A stretch of DNA of 64,000 nucleotides from Stutzerimonas kunmingensis. Lineage in GTDB: Bacteria > Pseudomonadota > Gammaproteobacteria > Pseudomonadales > Pseudomonadaceae. Under the pieces are notes generated by a model that saw only the letters and a list, made by a program, of their open reading frames with translations, was not told the DNA's origin and ran no database searches. The stretch covers positions 4,278,001 to 4,342,000 of the forward strand of contig NZ_CP090366.1 in NCBI RefSeq assembly GCF_021432085.1, written 5' to 3'. Shown here in pieces: positions 38,215 to 48,785 of this stretch; positions within the stretch are counted from its first letter, which is position 1; each line of letters opens with the position of its first letter. The translations under genes and the position numbers were made by a program.

Positions 38215-40665
38215 TCACAGCACTTTCCAGATCTCCCGGGCGTACTCGCGAATGGTGCGGTCAGACGAGAACCAGCCGGTGCGGGCGGTGTTCAGCACGG
38301 AGGAACGCCACCAGCGTGCCGGATCACGCCAGCACTCCTCGACATCCAGCTGCGCCTGCCAGTAAGCCTCGAAATCGGCGCAGACCATGAAGGTGTCGTG
38401 CCAGCTGATGCCATCCACCAGCCCGGTGTAACGGCCCGGATCACCCGGCGAGAAGGCACCGCCACGAATCGCCGAGAGCACTTCGCTGAGCCGCGGTGAA
38501 GCGCCGATGATGGCTTCGGCGTTGTACTCGTTGGCCTGCTTGCGCACATTCACCTGCTGCGCGGTGAGGCCGAAGATGAACATGTGTTCAAGGCCGATCT
38601 GCTCGCTCATCTCCACATTGGCGCCGTCCAGGGTGCCGATGGTCAGCGCCCCGTTGAGGGCGAACTTCATGTTGCTGGTACCCGACGCCTCCAGGCCGGC
38701 GGTGGAAATCTGCTCCGACAGGTCCGCCGCCGGGATGATGTCCTCGGCCAGACTGACGTTGTAGTTGGGCAGGAACGCCACCTTGAGCAGGCCACGCACG
38801 GTGGGGTCGGCATTGATGGTGTTGGCGATGTCGTTGGTCAGCTTGATGATCAGCTTGGCCTGGTGATAGCTCGCCGCCGCCTTGCCGGCGAAGATCTTCA
38901 CCCGCGGCACCCAGTTGCCGCCCGGATCGGAGCGAATCGCCTGGTACAACGCGACGGTGTGCAGCAGGTTGAGCAACTGGCGCTTGTACTCGTGGATGCG
39001 TTTGACGTGCACGTCGAACAGCGCGGTCGGGTCGACGCTGATGCCCAGCCGCTCCTGGATCACATTGGCCAGATGACGCTTGTTGGCCAGCCGCTGCTCG
39101 GCGAAACGCTGGCGGAACGCGGCCTGTTCGGCAAAGGGTTCGAGCTCGCGCAGGCGGGTTTCCGGCTCATCGAGCACCTCCTCACCGACATGCTCCACCA
39201 GCAACTGGGTCAGCTGCGGATTGGCCTGGTAGAGCCAGCGGCGGAAGGTAATACCGTTGGTCTTGCTGTTGATCCGCTGCGGGTAAAGACTGTGCAGATC
39301 GGTGAACACGGTCTTGCGCATCAGCTGGGTGTGCAGCCCGGATACGCCATTGGTGCTGTGCGAACCGAGGAAGGCCAGATTGCCCATGCGCACCCGGCGA
39401 CCGTGATCTTCCTCGATCAGCGATACCGACCGCAGCAGCTCGGCATCGTGGACGCCACGCTCGCGCAGCTGGTCGAGATGGTAGGCATTGATCAGGTAGA
39501 TGATCTGCATGTGCCGCGGCAGCAGGCGCTCCATCAGGCCCACCGGCCAGGTTTCCAGCGCTTCGGGCAGCAGCGTGTGGTTGGTGTAGGACAGCGTGGC
39601 CGTCGTCAGCCGCCAGGCATGCTGCCACTCGTAGCTGTGCACGTCGACCAGCAGGCGCATCAGCTCGGCCACGGCAATCGCCGGGTGGGTGTCGTTGAGC
39701 TGGATGGCGGTGTACTCGGGCAGGCTGTCCAGCGAACCGCGTTGCTTGATGTGGCGACGCAGCAGGTCCTGCAGCGAGGCGGCGACGAAGAAATACTCTT
39801 GGCGCAGGCGCAACTCCTGCCCGGCCTCGGTGCTATCGGCCGGATAGAGCACCCGTGAAATGCTTTCGGCGCGGGCCTCTTCGGCCGCTGCACCGATATG
39901 GTCACCGGCGTTGAAGCGCGCCAGATGGAAATCCGCCTCGGGTCGCGCACGCCAGAGGCGCAGCGTGTTCACCCCGGCGCCGCGCCAACCGACGATGGGG
40001 GTGTCATAGGCGATCGCCCGTACCCCTTCGGCCCAGTGCCAGAAATGCTGGACCTCGCCTTTCTCGTTGGTGGCCGCCGTGACGCTGCCGCCGAAGCCGA
40101 TCAGATACTTCACCTCGGAGCGCTCGAACTCCCAGGGGTTGCCGAAATCCAGCCAGGTCTCGGTCTGCTCGTGTTGCCAGCCATCGACGATGGCCTGGCG
40201 GAACAGGCCGTGGTCATAACGGATGCCGTAACCATGGGAGACCACGCCGAGGGTCGCCATGCTCTCCATGAAGCAGGCCGCGAGCCGGCCGAGGCCGCCA
40301 TTGCCGAGCGCCGCGTCAGGCTCCAGCAGGCGGATGCGTTCGATATCCACGTCGAGCCCGGCGAGCGCTTCACGCGCCACGTCGAGCAGGCCGAGGTTGC
40401 TCAGGCTGTCGACCAGCAGGCGGCCGATGAGAAACTCCAGAGAGAGGTAATACACCCGCTTCTGCCCGCTGGTGTAAGCCTCGCGCGTGCAATCCATCCA
40501 GCGGTCGATGGTGCTGTCGCGAGTAGCCAGGGCTACCGCATGGAACCAGTCGTAATCGGAGGCGTTCTCCGGATCCTTGCCAACCGAATAGGTGAGCTTG
40601 CGCAACACTCGCTCACGGAAAGCGGCAATTTCTTCAGCGGTGGCAATGGCTGTTTCCTGCGTCAT
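38215..40665 (-). CDS. glgP: Glycogen/starch phosphorylase
   Basis: An 816-residue family GT35 phosphorylase releasing glucose-1-phosphate from alpha-glucans. Visible motifs: 'RVYYLSLEFLIGRLL', 'LGNGGLGRLAACFMES', 'QLNDTHPAIAVAELMR', 'RIHEYKRQLLNLLH' and the PLP-lysine site 'EASGTSNMKFALNGAL'. The start after GAGGT giving MTQETAIATAEE is chosen; the frame continues upstream with no similarity. No other glycogen gene is in the window. Confidence 0.96.
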   Translation of the reverse strand: MTQETAIATAEEIAAFRERVLRKLTYSVGKDPENASDYDWFHAVALATRDSTIDRWMDCTREAYTSGQKRVYYLSLEFLIGRLLVDSLSNLGLLDVAREALAGLDVDIERIRLLEPDAALGNGGLGRLAACFMESMATLGVVSHGYGIRYDHGLFRQAIVDGWQHEQTETWLDFGNPWEFERSEVKYLIGFGGSVTAATNEKGEVQHFWHWAEGVRAIAYDTPIVGWRGAGVNTLRLWRARPEADFHLARFNAGDHIGAAAEEARAESISRVLYPADSTEAGQELRLRQEYFFVAASLQDLLRRHIKQRGSLDSLPEYTAIQLNDTHPAIAVAELMRLLVDVHSYEWQHAWRLTTATLSYTNHTLLPEALETWPVGLMERLLPRHMQIIYLINAYHLDQLRERGVHDAELLRSVSLIEEDHGRRVRMGNLAFLGSHSTNGVSGLHTQLMRKTVFTDLHSLYPQRINSKTNGITFRRWLYQANPQLTQLLVEHVGEEVLDEPETRLRELEPFAEQAAFRQRFAEQRLANKRHLANVIQERLGISVDPTALFDVHVKRIHEYKRQLLNLLHTVALYQAIRSDPGGNWVPRVKIFAGKAAASYHQAKLIIKLTNDIANTINADPTVRGLLKVAFLPNYNVSLAEDIIPAADLSEQISTAGLEASGTSNMKFALNGALTIGTLDGANVEMSEQIGLEHMFIFGLTAQQVNVRKQANEYNAEAIIGASPRLSEVLSAIRGGAFSPGDPGRYTGLVDGISWHDTFMVCADFEAYWQAQLDVEECWRDPARWWRSSVLNTARTGWFSSDRTIREYAREIWKVL

Positions 40666-40868
40666 GGACAGACCTCGGTTAGCGAAGACACACAAGAGGG
40701 ACTCGCGGCAGCCATGCCCGTTCACCTCCATTCGACATTCCAGAAAAAGCGTTGCAGGTTTCCTTTACATCTGCGCTACCGCCCGTCCGGTCGCCGCCGT
40801 CGGAAGACGCTGGTAATCGCCGCGCGACTCGTTATGATCCGCGCGCCCGAACGCACCGAAGACTGCCC

Positions 40869-41270
40869 GTGAAGACAAGATTGATCGCCTCCGCCGACCC
40901 GGAACGCCTGGAAACCTGGGTGCGCTACAGCGCCGGCCTGTGCCGCGACTGCCATGCGACCTGCTGCACCCTGCCGGTGGAGGTACGCATCGACGACCTG
41001 ATCCGGCTGGAGCTGGTCGATGCCTTCGAGCGCGACGAGCCGGCGAAGAACATCGCCAAGCGCCTGAGCAAGGCGGGCATCGTCGAGCACTTCAATCACA
41101 AGCACGAGATCTTCACACTGACCCGCCTGACCAATGGCGACTGTCTATATCTGGACCGCAAGACCCGGCTTTGCACGGTCTATGCCAAGCGCCCGGACAC
41201 CTGCCGCAACCACCCGCGTATCGGCCCGCGCCCAGGTTATTGCGCCTACCGAAGCAAAACCGCCGGCTGA
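40869..41270 (+). CDS. YkgJ-family cysteine-cluster protein
   Basis: A 133-residue protein with GTG start and the UPF0153/YkgJ cysteine arrangement: CRDCHATCC near residues 25-33, then CLYLD, LCTVY, DTCR and YCAY, eight or more cysteines that could bind an Fe-S cluster or zinc. Function unknown. The frame extends upstream but the similarity begins here. Confidence 0.85.
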   Translation: MKTRLIASADPERLETWVRYSAGLCRDCHATCCTLPVEVRIDDLIRLELVDAFERDEPAKNIAKRLSKAGIVEHFNHKHEIFTLTRLTNGDCLYLDRKTRLCTVYAKRPDTCRNHPRIGPRPGYCAYRSKTAG

Positions 41271-41452
41271 CGCGGCGCACCATCGGACATCGCCGCTGCA
41301 CCCGCCAGCACCGATGCGGAACACCGCAGGCAGCAGCGCGGCGTGCCCGGATTCGTCGCCACGGATAGCCTGAACGGACTGGCCAAAGCGTGACTCAGGA
41401 GTCATGCTTGGCGTCTGTCTGTATCTTCGTAACGTTTAGGAACCTCCCCGGC

Positions 41453-41905
41453 ATGAGCCGCGATAGCCGCTACTTGGAAGCCATCCTCCATCACGACATT
41501 CCGCTGACCCGCTCGCTCGGGCTGCGCGTCGAGCAGTGGGAAAACCACGAGTTGCGCCTGCAGGTACCGCTGCAGCCGAACATCAACCACAAGAGCAGTA
41601 TGTTCGGCGGCAGTCTGTATTGCGCTTCGGTGCTGGCAGGCTGGGGCTGGCTGCATCTGCGGCTGCGCGAGGCGGGCATCGAGGATGGGCACATCGTCAT
41701 CCACGAAGGGCAGATCGAGTACCCGCTGCCGGTGGTGGACGATGCAATCGCCATCTGTTCAGCGCCGAGCCCCGAGGCCTGGGAGCGCTTCGAATCGATC
41801 TATCGTCGCCGTGGCCGTTCGCGGCTGGAGCTAAAAAGCCGCATCCTGGCGGCCGACGGCCGTGACGCGGTGCGCTTCACCGGGCAGTTCGTGCTGCACA
41901 AATAA
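41453..41905 (+). CDS. Hot-dog-fold thioesterase (YiiD C-terminal domain type)
   Basis: A 150-residue protein with a putative thioesterase domain: 'IPLTRSLGLRVEQWENHEL', 'NINHKSSMFGGSLYCASVLA' forming the hot-dog helix, and 'KSRILAADGRDAVRFTGQFV'. In E. coli the same domain is the C-terminal part of YiiD/FabY. The ATG within GGCATGAGCCG is chosen on similarity. Substrate unknown. Confidence 0.85.
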   Translation: MSRDSRYLEAILHHDIPLTRSLGLRVEQWENHELRLQVPLQPNINHKSSMFGGSLYCASVLAGWGWLHLRLREAGIEDGHIVIHEGQIEYPLPVVDDAIAICSAPSPEAWERFESIYRRRGRSRLELKSRILAADGRDAVRFTGQFVLHK

Positions 41906-41982
41906 GCGAAGGATTACATTGCACGCGTCTGCGACGGCTTGCTCAGTCGGCGCAATGCCCGCTCCAGGCAGGCGCGCTGGGG

Positions 41983-42801
41983 TTACTCGCGATTGGCCAG
42001 TTCGATCAGCCAGTCGCGCCAGTCGACGCCTCTGGGCAGGGCCAGGAAAGACGGGTTCAGATAGCTTTCCCGCGTGTCATAGCGCAGCGCCGCACCACTG
42101 ACATCCAGCACCTCGCCACCGGCACCTTCCAGCACCCCCTGCGCGGCAGCGGTATCCCACTGCGAGGTCGGCGCCAGGCGCGGGTAGCAATCCGCAGCAC
42201 CTTCGGCCAGCAGGCAGAGTTTCAGCGAACTGCCGACATTCGCCAGCGCCAGCTCACCGAAACGTTCGCCCAGACGACTCAACAGCTGCTCCTGCGCCGG
42301 ACTGCTGTGGCGCCGGCTGGCAACCACGGTAAACGCTTGCTCCGGCTGCTGGCGCACGCGCAGCGGCTGAGTCGCGCCGGACACTTCGCTGCGCCAGGCG
42401 CCGAAATCCTCGCCGCCGTAGTAACAGCGTCCGGATGCCGGAATGCCGACCACGCCGAAGCGCACCTTGCCCGCCTCGATCAGCGCGACGTTGACCGTGA
42501 ACTCCTCGCTGCCGGCGATGAATTCCTTGGTGCCATCCAGCGGGTCAACCAGCCACCAGCGCGTCCAGCCGGCGCGCTCGCTCAGCGGCACCTCGCAATC
42601 CTCCTCGGACAGCACCGGGATGGCGCTATCCAGCGCCAGCAGGCCGTCCAGCAACACCTGATGCGCCGCCATATCGGCGACGGTCACCGGCGATTCGTCG
42701 GTCTTGGTCTGGACATCCAGCTCGCTGCGCCAGTGCGGCAGGATCGCCTCGCCCGCCTGACGCACCAGATCGATGACCGACGACAGATAGGGATGACTCA
42801 T
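41983..42801 (-). CDS. cysQ: 3'(2'),5'-bisphosphate nucleotidase CysQ
   Basis: A 272-residue inositol-monophosphatase-fold enzyme that degrades PAP/PAPS from sulfate assimilation. Metal-site motifs 'LSEEDCEVP' and 'WWLVDPLDGTKEFIAGS' and the C-terminal 'PTSQWDTAAAQGVLEGAGG' are intact. It overlaps nudE by four bases, the conserved nudE-cysQ pair. Confidence 0.95.
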   Translation of the reverse strand: MSHPYLSSVIDLVRQAGEAILPHWRSELDVQTKTDESPVTVADMAAHQVLLDGLLALDSAIPVLSEEDCEVPLSERAGWTRWWLVDPLDGTKEFIAGSEEFTVNVALIEAGKVRFGVVGIPASGRCYYGGEDFGAWRSEVSGATQPLRVRQQPEQAFTVVASRRHSSPAQEQLLSRLGERFGELALANVGSSLKLCLLAEGAADCYPRLAPTSQWDTAAAQGVLEGAGGEVLDVSGAALRYDTRESYLNPSFLALPRGVDWRDWLIELANRE

Positions 42802-43364
42802 TGGCCGAACTCTCCGCGCTGGGTCAACAGATCCTTGGCCAGGTACAACGCGGCCAATGCGCGCCCCTCGCTGAACTGCGGATGCTGCACCAGACTGGAC
42901 AGTTCGTGCAGGTTGACCTTGTCGAGCCGCATCGGCTCCGGCTCGTCGCCGGGCAGCTGCTCCGGATACAGATCGCGCGCCAGCACCACCTGAATCTTCT
43001 GGCTCATGTAACCGGGCGACAACGACAGCTCGGTGAGCAGCTCCAGGCGGCGCGCGCCGAAGCCGGCCTCCTCCTTGAGTTCGCGGTTGGCCGCTTCGAG
43101 CACGTCTTCACCCGGCTCGATCAAGCCCTTGGGCAGCGACAGCTCATAGGTGTCGGTGCCGCCGCAATATTCTTCGACCAGCAGTGCATTCTCCGCATCG
43201 GCCAGCGCCACGATCATCACCGCGCCATAACCGCTGCCCTTGCCAACCAGGCGTTCATAGGTGCGCTCGACACCATTGGAAAAACGCAGCTGCAGCTCCT
43301 CGACACGGAACAGTCGGCTGCTGGCGACGATCTCACGGGCTAGCACGGTGGGTTTCTGGCGCAT
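42798..43364 (-). CDS. nudE: ADP-compounds hydrolase NudE
   Basis: A 188-residue Nudix enzyme with a perfect box G-x5-E-x7-REL-x2-EAG starting at GLIEPGEDVLEAANREL, preceded by 'TDTYELSLPKG'. It cleaves ADP-ribose, NADH and Ap3A. It is upstream of and overlaps cysQ and is divergent from the yrfG-type nucleotidase, an arrangement common in gammaproteobacteria. Confidence 0.95.
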   Translation of the reverse strand: MRQKPTVLAREIVASSRLFRVEELQLRFSNGVERTYERLVGKGSGYGAVMIVALADAENALLVEEYCGGTDTYELSLPKGLIEPGEDVLEAANRELKEEAGFGARRLELLTELSLSPGYMSQKIQVVLARDLYPEQLPGDEPEPMRLDKVNLHELSSLVQHPQFSEGRALAALYLAKDLLTQRGEFGQ

Positions 43365-43483
43365 GGGAAACTCCTGGAAACGCGAGCGGCTATCATAACC
43401 CGGCTTTTTGCGCTGGCCGTGAGTGCTTTACGACCAGCTGACCGACGCCGTCCCGTCCATACACCGCTGACGCGAGCCCGCAC

Positions 43484-44164
43484 ATGACCGCCAACCTGCC
43501 CTGGTCCGATATCGATACTGTCCTGCTCGACATGGACGGCACGCTGCTGGATCTCCATTTCGACAATCATTTCTGGCTCGAACTGCTGCCGCAACGCTAC
43601 GCCGAGCTGCACGGCATCAGCCGCGCCATGGCCGAGCTGGAACTGGCACCACTGTTCAACGAGCACGTCGGCAAACTCACCTGGTATTGCCTGGACTACT
43701 GGACCCGCGAACTCAACCTGCCGATCCGCGACATGAAACGCGAGATCGCCGAGCTGATCGCCCTTCGACCAAATGCCGACGAATTTCTCGCCGCGTTGCG
43801 CCAGACCGGCAAGCGCGTGGTGCTGATCACCAATGCGCACCGCGACTCGTTGTCGCTGAAGCTGGAGAAGATCGAACTGGCGCCCTGGTTCGACCGCCTG
43901 ATCAGCTCCCACGACTACGGCTATCCGAAGGAGGAGCCGCAGTTCTGGCACGCACTGCGCCAGGATCTGGAGTTCGAGCCCGCACGTGCACTGTTCATCG
44001 ACGATAGCCTGCCGATCCTGCGTAGTGCGCAGCGCTTCGGCATCGCGCATCTGCTGGCGGTGCGCGAGCCGGACAGTCGCAGCGCACCGAAGGACACCGA
44101 GGAATTCGCCGCGGTTGACGATTACCTCGACCTGATCCGCAGCCTGCACGGCGGTCCAGCGTGA
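43484..44164 (+). CDS. yrfG: GMP/IMP nucleotidase, YrfG type
   Basis: A 226-residue HAD-family phosphatase. HAD motif I is LLDMDGTLLDLHFDN, motif II is VVLITNAHRDSL, and motif III/IV include 'GYPKEEPQFWHAL' and 'ALFIDDSLPIL'. Start MTANLPWSDIDTV is in a good context. Divergent from nudE-cysQ as in related genomes. Confidence 0.93.
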   Translation: MTANLPWSDIDTVLLDMDGTLLDLHFDNHFWLELLPQRYAELHGISRAMAELELAPLFNEHVGKLTWYCLDYWTRELNLPIRDMKREIAELIALRPNADEFLAALRQTGKRVVLITNAHRDSLSLKLEKIELAPWFDRLISSHDYGYPKEEPQFWHALRQDLEFEPARALFIDDSLPILRSAQRFGIAHLLAVREPDSRSAPKDTEEFAAVDDYLDLIRSLHGGPA

Positions 44165-44333
44165 CGGCTGGCGCTGCCTTCGGCAGCCGGAAGCTTTACA
44201 CTACGCAACAGTTGCCGTCGGCGGGAACCGGCTCAGGACGAGCCCGGGCCGGCACGCATCGAAACAGCGCAGCGGTGCGCAGCACATGCCCTGCCGCTCG
44301 TAGTTCGCCCACGGATGATCGATAGGAAGCAAC

Positions 44334-46895
44334 ATGGCAGCAGTAGGCGCCGAATTCTGGCCCCATAGTCACAGCGAGATGAGTGAGCGAATCCGCCGGC
44401 ATGACTGGGGTGCGACTGCGCTCGGAACTCCTGACGCCTGGCCGGCTTCGCTACGGCTGCTGCTGGACACCATTCTCGAAGCACCCCTGCCGATGTGCAT
44501 CCTCTGGGGCGACCAGGCGCTGCAGTTGTACAACGACGCCCACGCCGCACTGATCGGCGATCGCCACCCGGCCGAACTCGGCCAGCCCGCTTGCCACCGC
44601 TGGGGCGCGACCTGGGCCCTGCTGGAGCCGGCCTGCGACACTGCTCGCCGCGGTGAGCCACGGGTACTGCGCAATCAGCAACTGGTCATCGAACGCGATG
44701 GCGCTCCGGTGGAAGCCTGGTTCGACCTCGCCCTGAGCCCCATTCGCAACGCCTCGCACGGCATCGGCGGCCTGCTGCTGTGCCTCAGCGAAACCAGCGA
44801 ACGCGTGCGCACCGAAACCCGCCTGTCGCAGACCGCCCTGCACTACAAGCTCAGCGCCGAGGTGCATCGCGCCAGCGAACAGCGCCTGCAACTGGCACTC
44901 GAGGCCAGCGACCTGATCGGCATCTGGGACTGGGCCATCCAGGCCAGCGAGATTCCGGCGGGGGCTGAGCTTTCCCGCATCCTGCCGGTGGCCCAGTCCG
45001 GGCCGAACGGCCTGAGCAGCGAAGCCTTTTTCGATCATGTCCATCCCGACGACGTGCCACTCCTGCGCGCCGCGCTGGAGCGCTGCATCGTCGAGCGCGG
45101 TACGCTCGACGAGCGCTACAGGCTGCGCAGCGACGATGGCGTCACCCGTTGGGCGCTGGCGCGCGGGCGCTGCCATTGCGACGAGCAGGGCTGGCCACAG
45201 CGCTTCCCCGGCGCAGTGATGAACATCACCGGACAGCAGGCCAGCGAAGATGCCCTGCGCCAGAGCGAAGCCGAGTTGAAGATGGTCACCGACGCACTGC
45301 CGGTGCTCATCGGCTACGTCGACGCCGAGGAACGTTTTCGCTTCAACAACCGCTACTACTCCGACTGGTTCGGCCACTCGACCGAATGGCTGCTGGGCAA
45401 GACTGCCCGCGAAGTGCTCGGTGAACGTGGCTATGCCGAGCGCCAGACAAGCATCCGTGATGCCCTCGCCGGCCGCGACGTGACCTTCGAGGCCCATAGC
45501 CCGCACCGCGACGGCCAGCCCCGACGCATGCTGGTGCACTACCTGCCGCGCCGTGACGGCCAGGGCAACGTGCTCGGCTTCTTCGTCATGGCGCTGGATG
45601 TCACCGAGCGCTGGCGCGCCGAACAGGCGCTGCGCGAACTCAACGAGACACTGGAAAGCCGTATTCAGGAGCGCACCCAGGCCCTGGCGGAAGTCTACGA
45701 ACGCCTGCTCAAGGAAATGGCCAGCCGCGAGCAGGCACAGGAAGCGCTGCGTCAGGCGCAGAAGATGGAAGCAGTCGGCCAGCTGACCGGCGGCATCGCC
45801 CACGACTTCAACAACATGCTGACCGGCATCATCGGCGGCCTGGACCTGATCCAGCGCTACATCCAGTCCGGCCGCCACGGCGAAACACAGCGCTTCATCG
45901 ATGCCGCGGTCACCTCGGCCAATCGCGCCGCGGCATTGACCCACCGCCTGCTCGCCTTCGCCCGGCGTCAGCCACTGAACCTCAAGCGCGTCGAACTCAA
46001 TCAGCTGATCGAATCGATGCACGACCTGCTCAGCCGCACGCTGGGCCGCCATATCCAGATCCGCAATCAGTTGCAGCAAGGTCTGTGGCCGGTTTCCAGC
46101 GACGAAAACCAGCTGGAAAGCGCGCTGCTCAACCTGGTCATCAACGCCCGCGACGCCATGGCTGACGGCGGCACCCTGCTGCTGGAAACTCGCAATGTCG
46201 AACTGTACAGGCAGGGCGATGTGGGCGATCTGGCCGCCGGGCGCTACGTCATCCTCTGCCTGACAGACAGCGGCTGCGGCATGAGCCCCAAGGTGCTGGC
46301 CAGCGTCTTCGAACCGTTCTTCACCACCAAACCCATCGGCCAGGGCACCGGGCTCGGCCTTTCCATGGTCTACGGCTTCACCCGGCAGGCCGGCGGCCAT
46401 ATCCAGATCGCCAGCGAACCGGGCGAAGGCACCCAGGTCAGCCTGTACCTTCCCGTATTCGAGGACCAAGGCGTCAGCGTCGCGCCTGCCGGCGAAGACG
46501 ACGGCCCGCTTCAGGCCCAGCAAGGTGAAACCGTCCTGGTGGTCGAGGATGATCCGGCGGTGCGCCTACTAGTCATCGACGTGCTACAGATGCTCGGCTA
46601 TCAGACGCTGGAAGCCGCCGACGGCAATGCGGCGATCCGCCTGCTTGAGAGCACGCCCACCATCGACATGCTGGTCACCGATGTCGGACTGCCCGGCATG
46701 AACGGCCGGCAACTGGCGGATGTTGCGCGCCAGCATCGCCCCGATCTGCCGGTGCTGTTCATGACCGGCTATGCCAAGCAGGCCGCCAGCGCGGACTTCC
46801 TCGAACCGGGCATGGACATGATCAGCAAGCCGTTCAACCTCGATGCGCTGGCCAAGCGCGTACGCGACATGCTGGCGGATAGCGACCAGCGGTGA
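44334..46895 (+). CDS. PAS-domain hybrid histidine kinase with C-terminal receiver
   Basis: An 853-residue cytoplasmic protein with no TM segment. Order: an N-terminal PAS-like domain (about 25-160, '[19 protein letters not shown]' start as in many bacterial light/redox PAS kinases), two further PAS domains (about 185-300 and 310-430), a coiled coil (about 430-475), DHp with H490 in [13 protein letters not shown], HATPase ([24 protein letters not shown]) and a receiver with D783 ([11 protein letters not shown]) and Lys in SKPF. No DNA-binding output is present, so a partner regulator or phosphotransfer protein is needed. Signal unknown. It stands alone. Confidence 0.93.
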   Translation: MAAVGAEFWPHSHSEMSERIRRHDWGATALGTPDAWPASLRLLLDTILEAPLPMCILWGDQALQLYNDAHAALIGDRHPAELGQPACHRWGATWALLEPACDTARRGEPRVLRNQQLVIERDGAPVEAWFDLALSPIRNASHGIGGLLLCLSETSERVRTETRLSQTALHYKLSAEVHRASEQRLQLALEASDLIGIWDWAIQASEIPAGAELSRILPVAQSGPNGLSSEAFFDHVHPDDVPLLRAALERCIVERGTLDERYRLRSDDGVTRWALARGRCHCDEQGWPQRFPGAVMNITGQQASEDALRQSEAELKMVTDALPVLIGYVDAEERFRFNNRYYSDWFGHSTEWLLGKTAREVLGERGYAERQTSIRDALAGRDVTFEAHSPHRDGQPRRMLVHYLPRRDGQGNVLGFFVMALDVTERWRAEQALRELNETLESRIQERTQALAEVYERLLKEMASREQAQEALRQAQKMEAVGQLTGGIAHDFNNMLTGIIGGLDLIQRYIQSGRHGETQRFIDAAVTSANRAAALTHRLLAFARRQPLNLKRVELNQLIESMHDLLSRTLGRHIQIRNQLQQGLWPVSSDENQLESALLNLVINARDAMADGGTLLLETRNVELYRQGDVGDLAAGRYVILCLTDSGCGMSPKVLASVFEPFFTTKPIGQGTGLGLSMVYGFTRQAGGHIQIASEPGEGTQVSLYLPVFEDQGVSVAPAGEDDGPLQAQQGETVLVVEDDPAVRLLVIDVLQMLGYQTLEAADGNAAIRLLESTPTIDMLVTDVGLPGMNGRQLADVARQHRPDLPVLFMTGYAKQAASADFLEPGMDMISKPFNLDALAKRVRDMLADSDQR

Positions 46896-46901
46896 ATCGT
46901 C

Positions 46902-46940
46902 CGCGGCCGGCTGGGGTCATAACTCTATCCGCCGGCCGCG
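46902..46940 (+). terminator. Stem-loop after the hybrid kinase
   Basis: Perfect ten-base arms CGCGGCCGGC (46902-46911) and GCCGGCCGCG (46931-46940) directly follow the stop. There is no T tract, so this may be a weak terminator or 3' stabiliser. The rest of the 270-bp gap to fdhD shows no gene. Confidence 0.42.
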
Positions 46941-47165
46941 AGCATGCACTGCAGTTGCAGCGATGCAGAACGCCGGTCTCGTCAGACCTCGTGGCCTGTG
47001 CGGTGAGTGGGTTGAGGCAGGTTCGGATGTAAATGGCCGAGACAAGGCGCTGCGACGAGTCATAGCGGGTTATGGCGAGGAGCAGCAACCCAGTATCGGG
47101 GCCATGGACGCCGAAATTGACCAACCGAACCTGCCAAACAGGCGACTAACTGGACCGAATTGCCG

Positions 47166-48014
47166 ATGAACGCCCCGTCTCGCCTGAATGCCGGCGTCGC
47201 CGCTGCCGCGCAACCACCTGCCGGCGCCAGCCAGCGCTACTGCTACCAGCCGATCGACGATGTCGCGCAATGCGCAGTCGATCTTGCCGAGGAGTGCGCG
47301 CTGGCGATCGCCTACAACGGGCTGAGCCAGGCGGTGATGATGATCTCGCCGGCCGATCTGGAAGATTTCGTGGTTGGCTTCAGCCTGGCCAATGGCTTCG
47401 TCGAGTCGCTGGATGATATCTACGACATTCGCCTGCACGGCAGCGGCAGTGCCCGGCGCGCTGAGCTGGACATCGCCAGCCGCGCGTTCTGGCGCCTCAA
47501 GCAGCAACGCCGCCAGCTACCCGGCAACAGCAGCTGCGGACTCTGCGGGGTCGAAGCGCTGGAGCAGGCACTGCCGCGCCTGCCGATCATGCCGGCAGCA
47601 CCACTGCCGCCCTCGCACTGGTTGCAGGACCTGCGTCAACGAATCGAAGCGTTTCAACCGCTGGGGCGCGACTGCGGGGCGGTGCACGCCGCATTGTTCA
47701 TGGACGCCAACGGCGAGATCCGCCTGGGCCGCGAGGATATCGGACGGCATAACGCGCTGGACAAGCTGATCGGCGCCATGGCCCGCTCCGGCTGTGCAGC
47801 GGCCGGCGGCCTGGCGATCGTCACCAGCCGCTGCAGCCTGGAGCTGGTGCAGAAAGTTCAGCGGGCCGGGATTCCAGCGCTGGTAAGCCTGTCTTCACCC
47901 ACCGGCCTGGCCGCCCAGTGGGCGCAGCGGCATAACCTCAACCTCATCCACCTGCCACAGCACAGCCCGCCGCGGATCTACAGCCCTGCCGCAGCGGTGC
48001 GCGCGCAAGGCTGA
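47166..48014 (+). CDS. fdhD: Formate dehydrogenase accessory sulfurtransferase FdhD
   Basis: A 282-residue protein with the FdhD catalytic loop NSSCGLCGVE (C124, C127), which carries persulfide sulfur from IscS to the Mo-bisMGD cofactor of formate dehydrogenases, and the C-terminal 'REDIGRHNALDKLIGAMAR' signature. An in-frame TTG two codons earlier is an alternative start. No formate dehydrogenase lies beside it, but a YdeP-type oxidoreductase is 24 kb away in the window. Confidence 0.94.
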   Translation: MNAPSRLNAGVAAAAQPPAGASQRYCYQPIDDVAQCAVDLAEECALAIAYNGLSQAVMMISPADLEDFVVGFSLANGFVESLDDIYDIRLHGSGSARRAELDIASRAFWRLKQQRRQLPGNSSCGLCGVEALEQALPRLPIMPAAPLPPSHWLQDLRQRIEAFQPLGRDCGAVHAALFMDANGEIRLGREDIGRHNALDKLIGAMARSGCAAAGGLAIVTSRCSLELVQKVQRAGIPALVSLSSPTGLAAQWAQRHNLNLIHLPQHSPPRIYSPAAAVRAQG

Positions 48015-48211
48015 TGCTGATTCCGAGGGGGTAAAGGCGCTGCGCTCAGGCCCCACAAGCAACTTGAGACCATTCGAAACATCCTCTTGTTCCTTATCGA
48101 AATCAAATAGTTAGCAAACGCCAACCGGATCACGCATTTCATCGGAACGCTCTTGCCGCAAGCGCAGCGGCGCGTGAGGATCGCGGCGCAATCCACATAC
48201 GGGATCACTCC

Positions 48212-48673
48212 ATGAAGTACGCCTCGATTTTCCTGTTATCCACCAGTCTGCTCAGCGCGGCAGCCTTCGCCGGCAGCAACACCGAAGCCGCCGTCGGCGG
48301 CGCGCTTGGCGGTGCACTGGGTTCAGTGGTGGGAGAGCATCTGGGGGGCTCGACCGGCGCCACCATCGGTGCCGGCGTTGGCGGCGCGGCTGGTGGCATG
48401 GTCGGTGCGGACAAACGCAGCCGTACCGAAGCGGCCATTGGTGGTGGCCTCGGCGCCGCTGGCGGTAATGTCATCGGCCAGCAGGTCGGTGGCAGCACGG
48501 GTGGGCTGATCGGCGCAGCCGTGGGCGGCGGCGCTGGCGGCGCGATCGGCAATGCCTACGGCGACGATGATGATGACTACCGGCGTGACCGTCGCTACCG
48601 GGATGATCGCCGCTACTATGGCCATCCAGGCAAAGCCAAGGGTCATTACAAGCACAAACACAAGCATCACTGA
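48212..48673 (+). CDS. Glycine-zipper secreted protein with His/Lys-rich tail
   Basis: A 153-residue protein with a signal peptide (MKYASIFLLSTSLLSAAAFA), then about 90 residues of GxxxG repeats ('GGALGGALGSVVGEHLGG', 'GGGLGAAGGNVIGQQVGG') forming glycine-zipper helices, an acidic patch YGDDDDDYRR, an Arg/Tyr-rich segment and a C-terminal KHKHKHH tail. Related proteins insert in the outer membrane. The tail could bind metal. The 197-bp upstream gap includes an AT-rich promoter-like segment. Confidence 0.85.
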   Translation: MKYASIFLLSTSLLSAAAFAGSNTEAAVGGALGGALGSVVGEHLGGSTGATIGAGVGGAAGGMVGADKRSRTEAAIGGGLGAAGGNVIGQQVGGSTGGLIGAAVGGGAGGAIGNAYGDDDDDYRRDRRYRDDRRYYGHPGKAKGHYKHKHKHH

Positions 48674-48785
48674 GGGCCGCAGACGGCAGGCATTGCCGTC
48701 TCGCAGCCATCACTGCCTCGCCCGGACCGGCCCAGCCGCTTCGGGCGAGCTCTTTTACGGGCTTCTGCTGGATGCGCCGAGCGGA

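Noticed and set aside
44451-46523. 690-codon open frame antisense to the PAS hybrid kinase
   Set aside because: The plus-strand kinase has all its motifs; the antisense product shows no recognisable domain.
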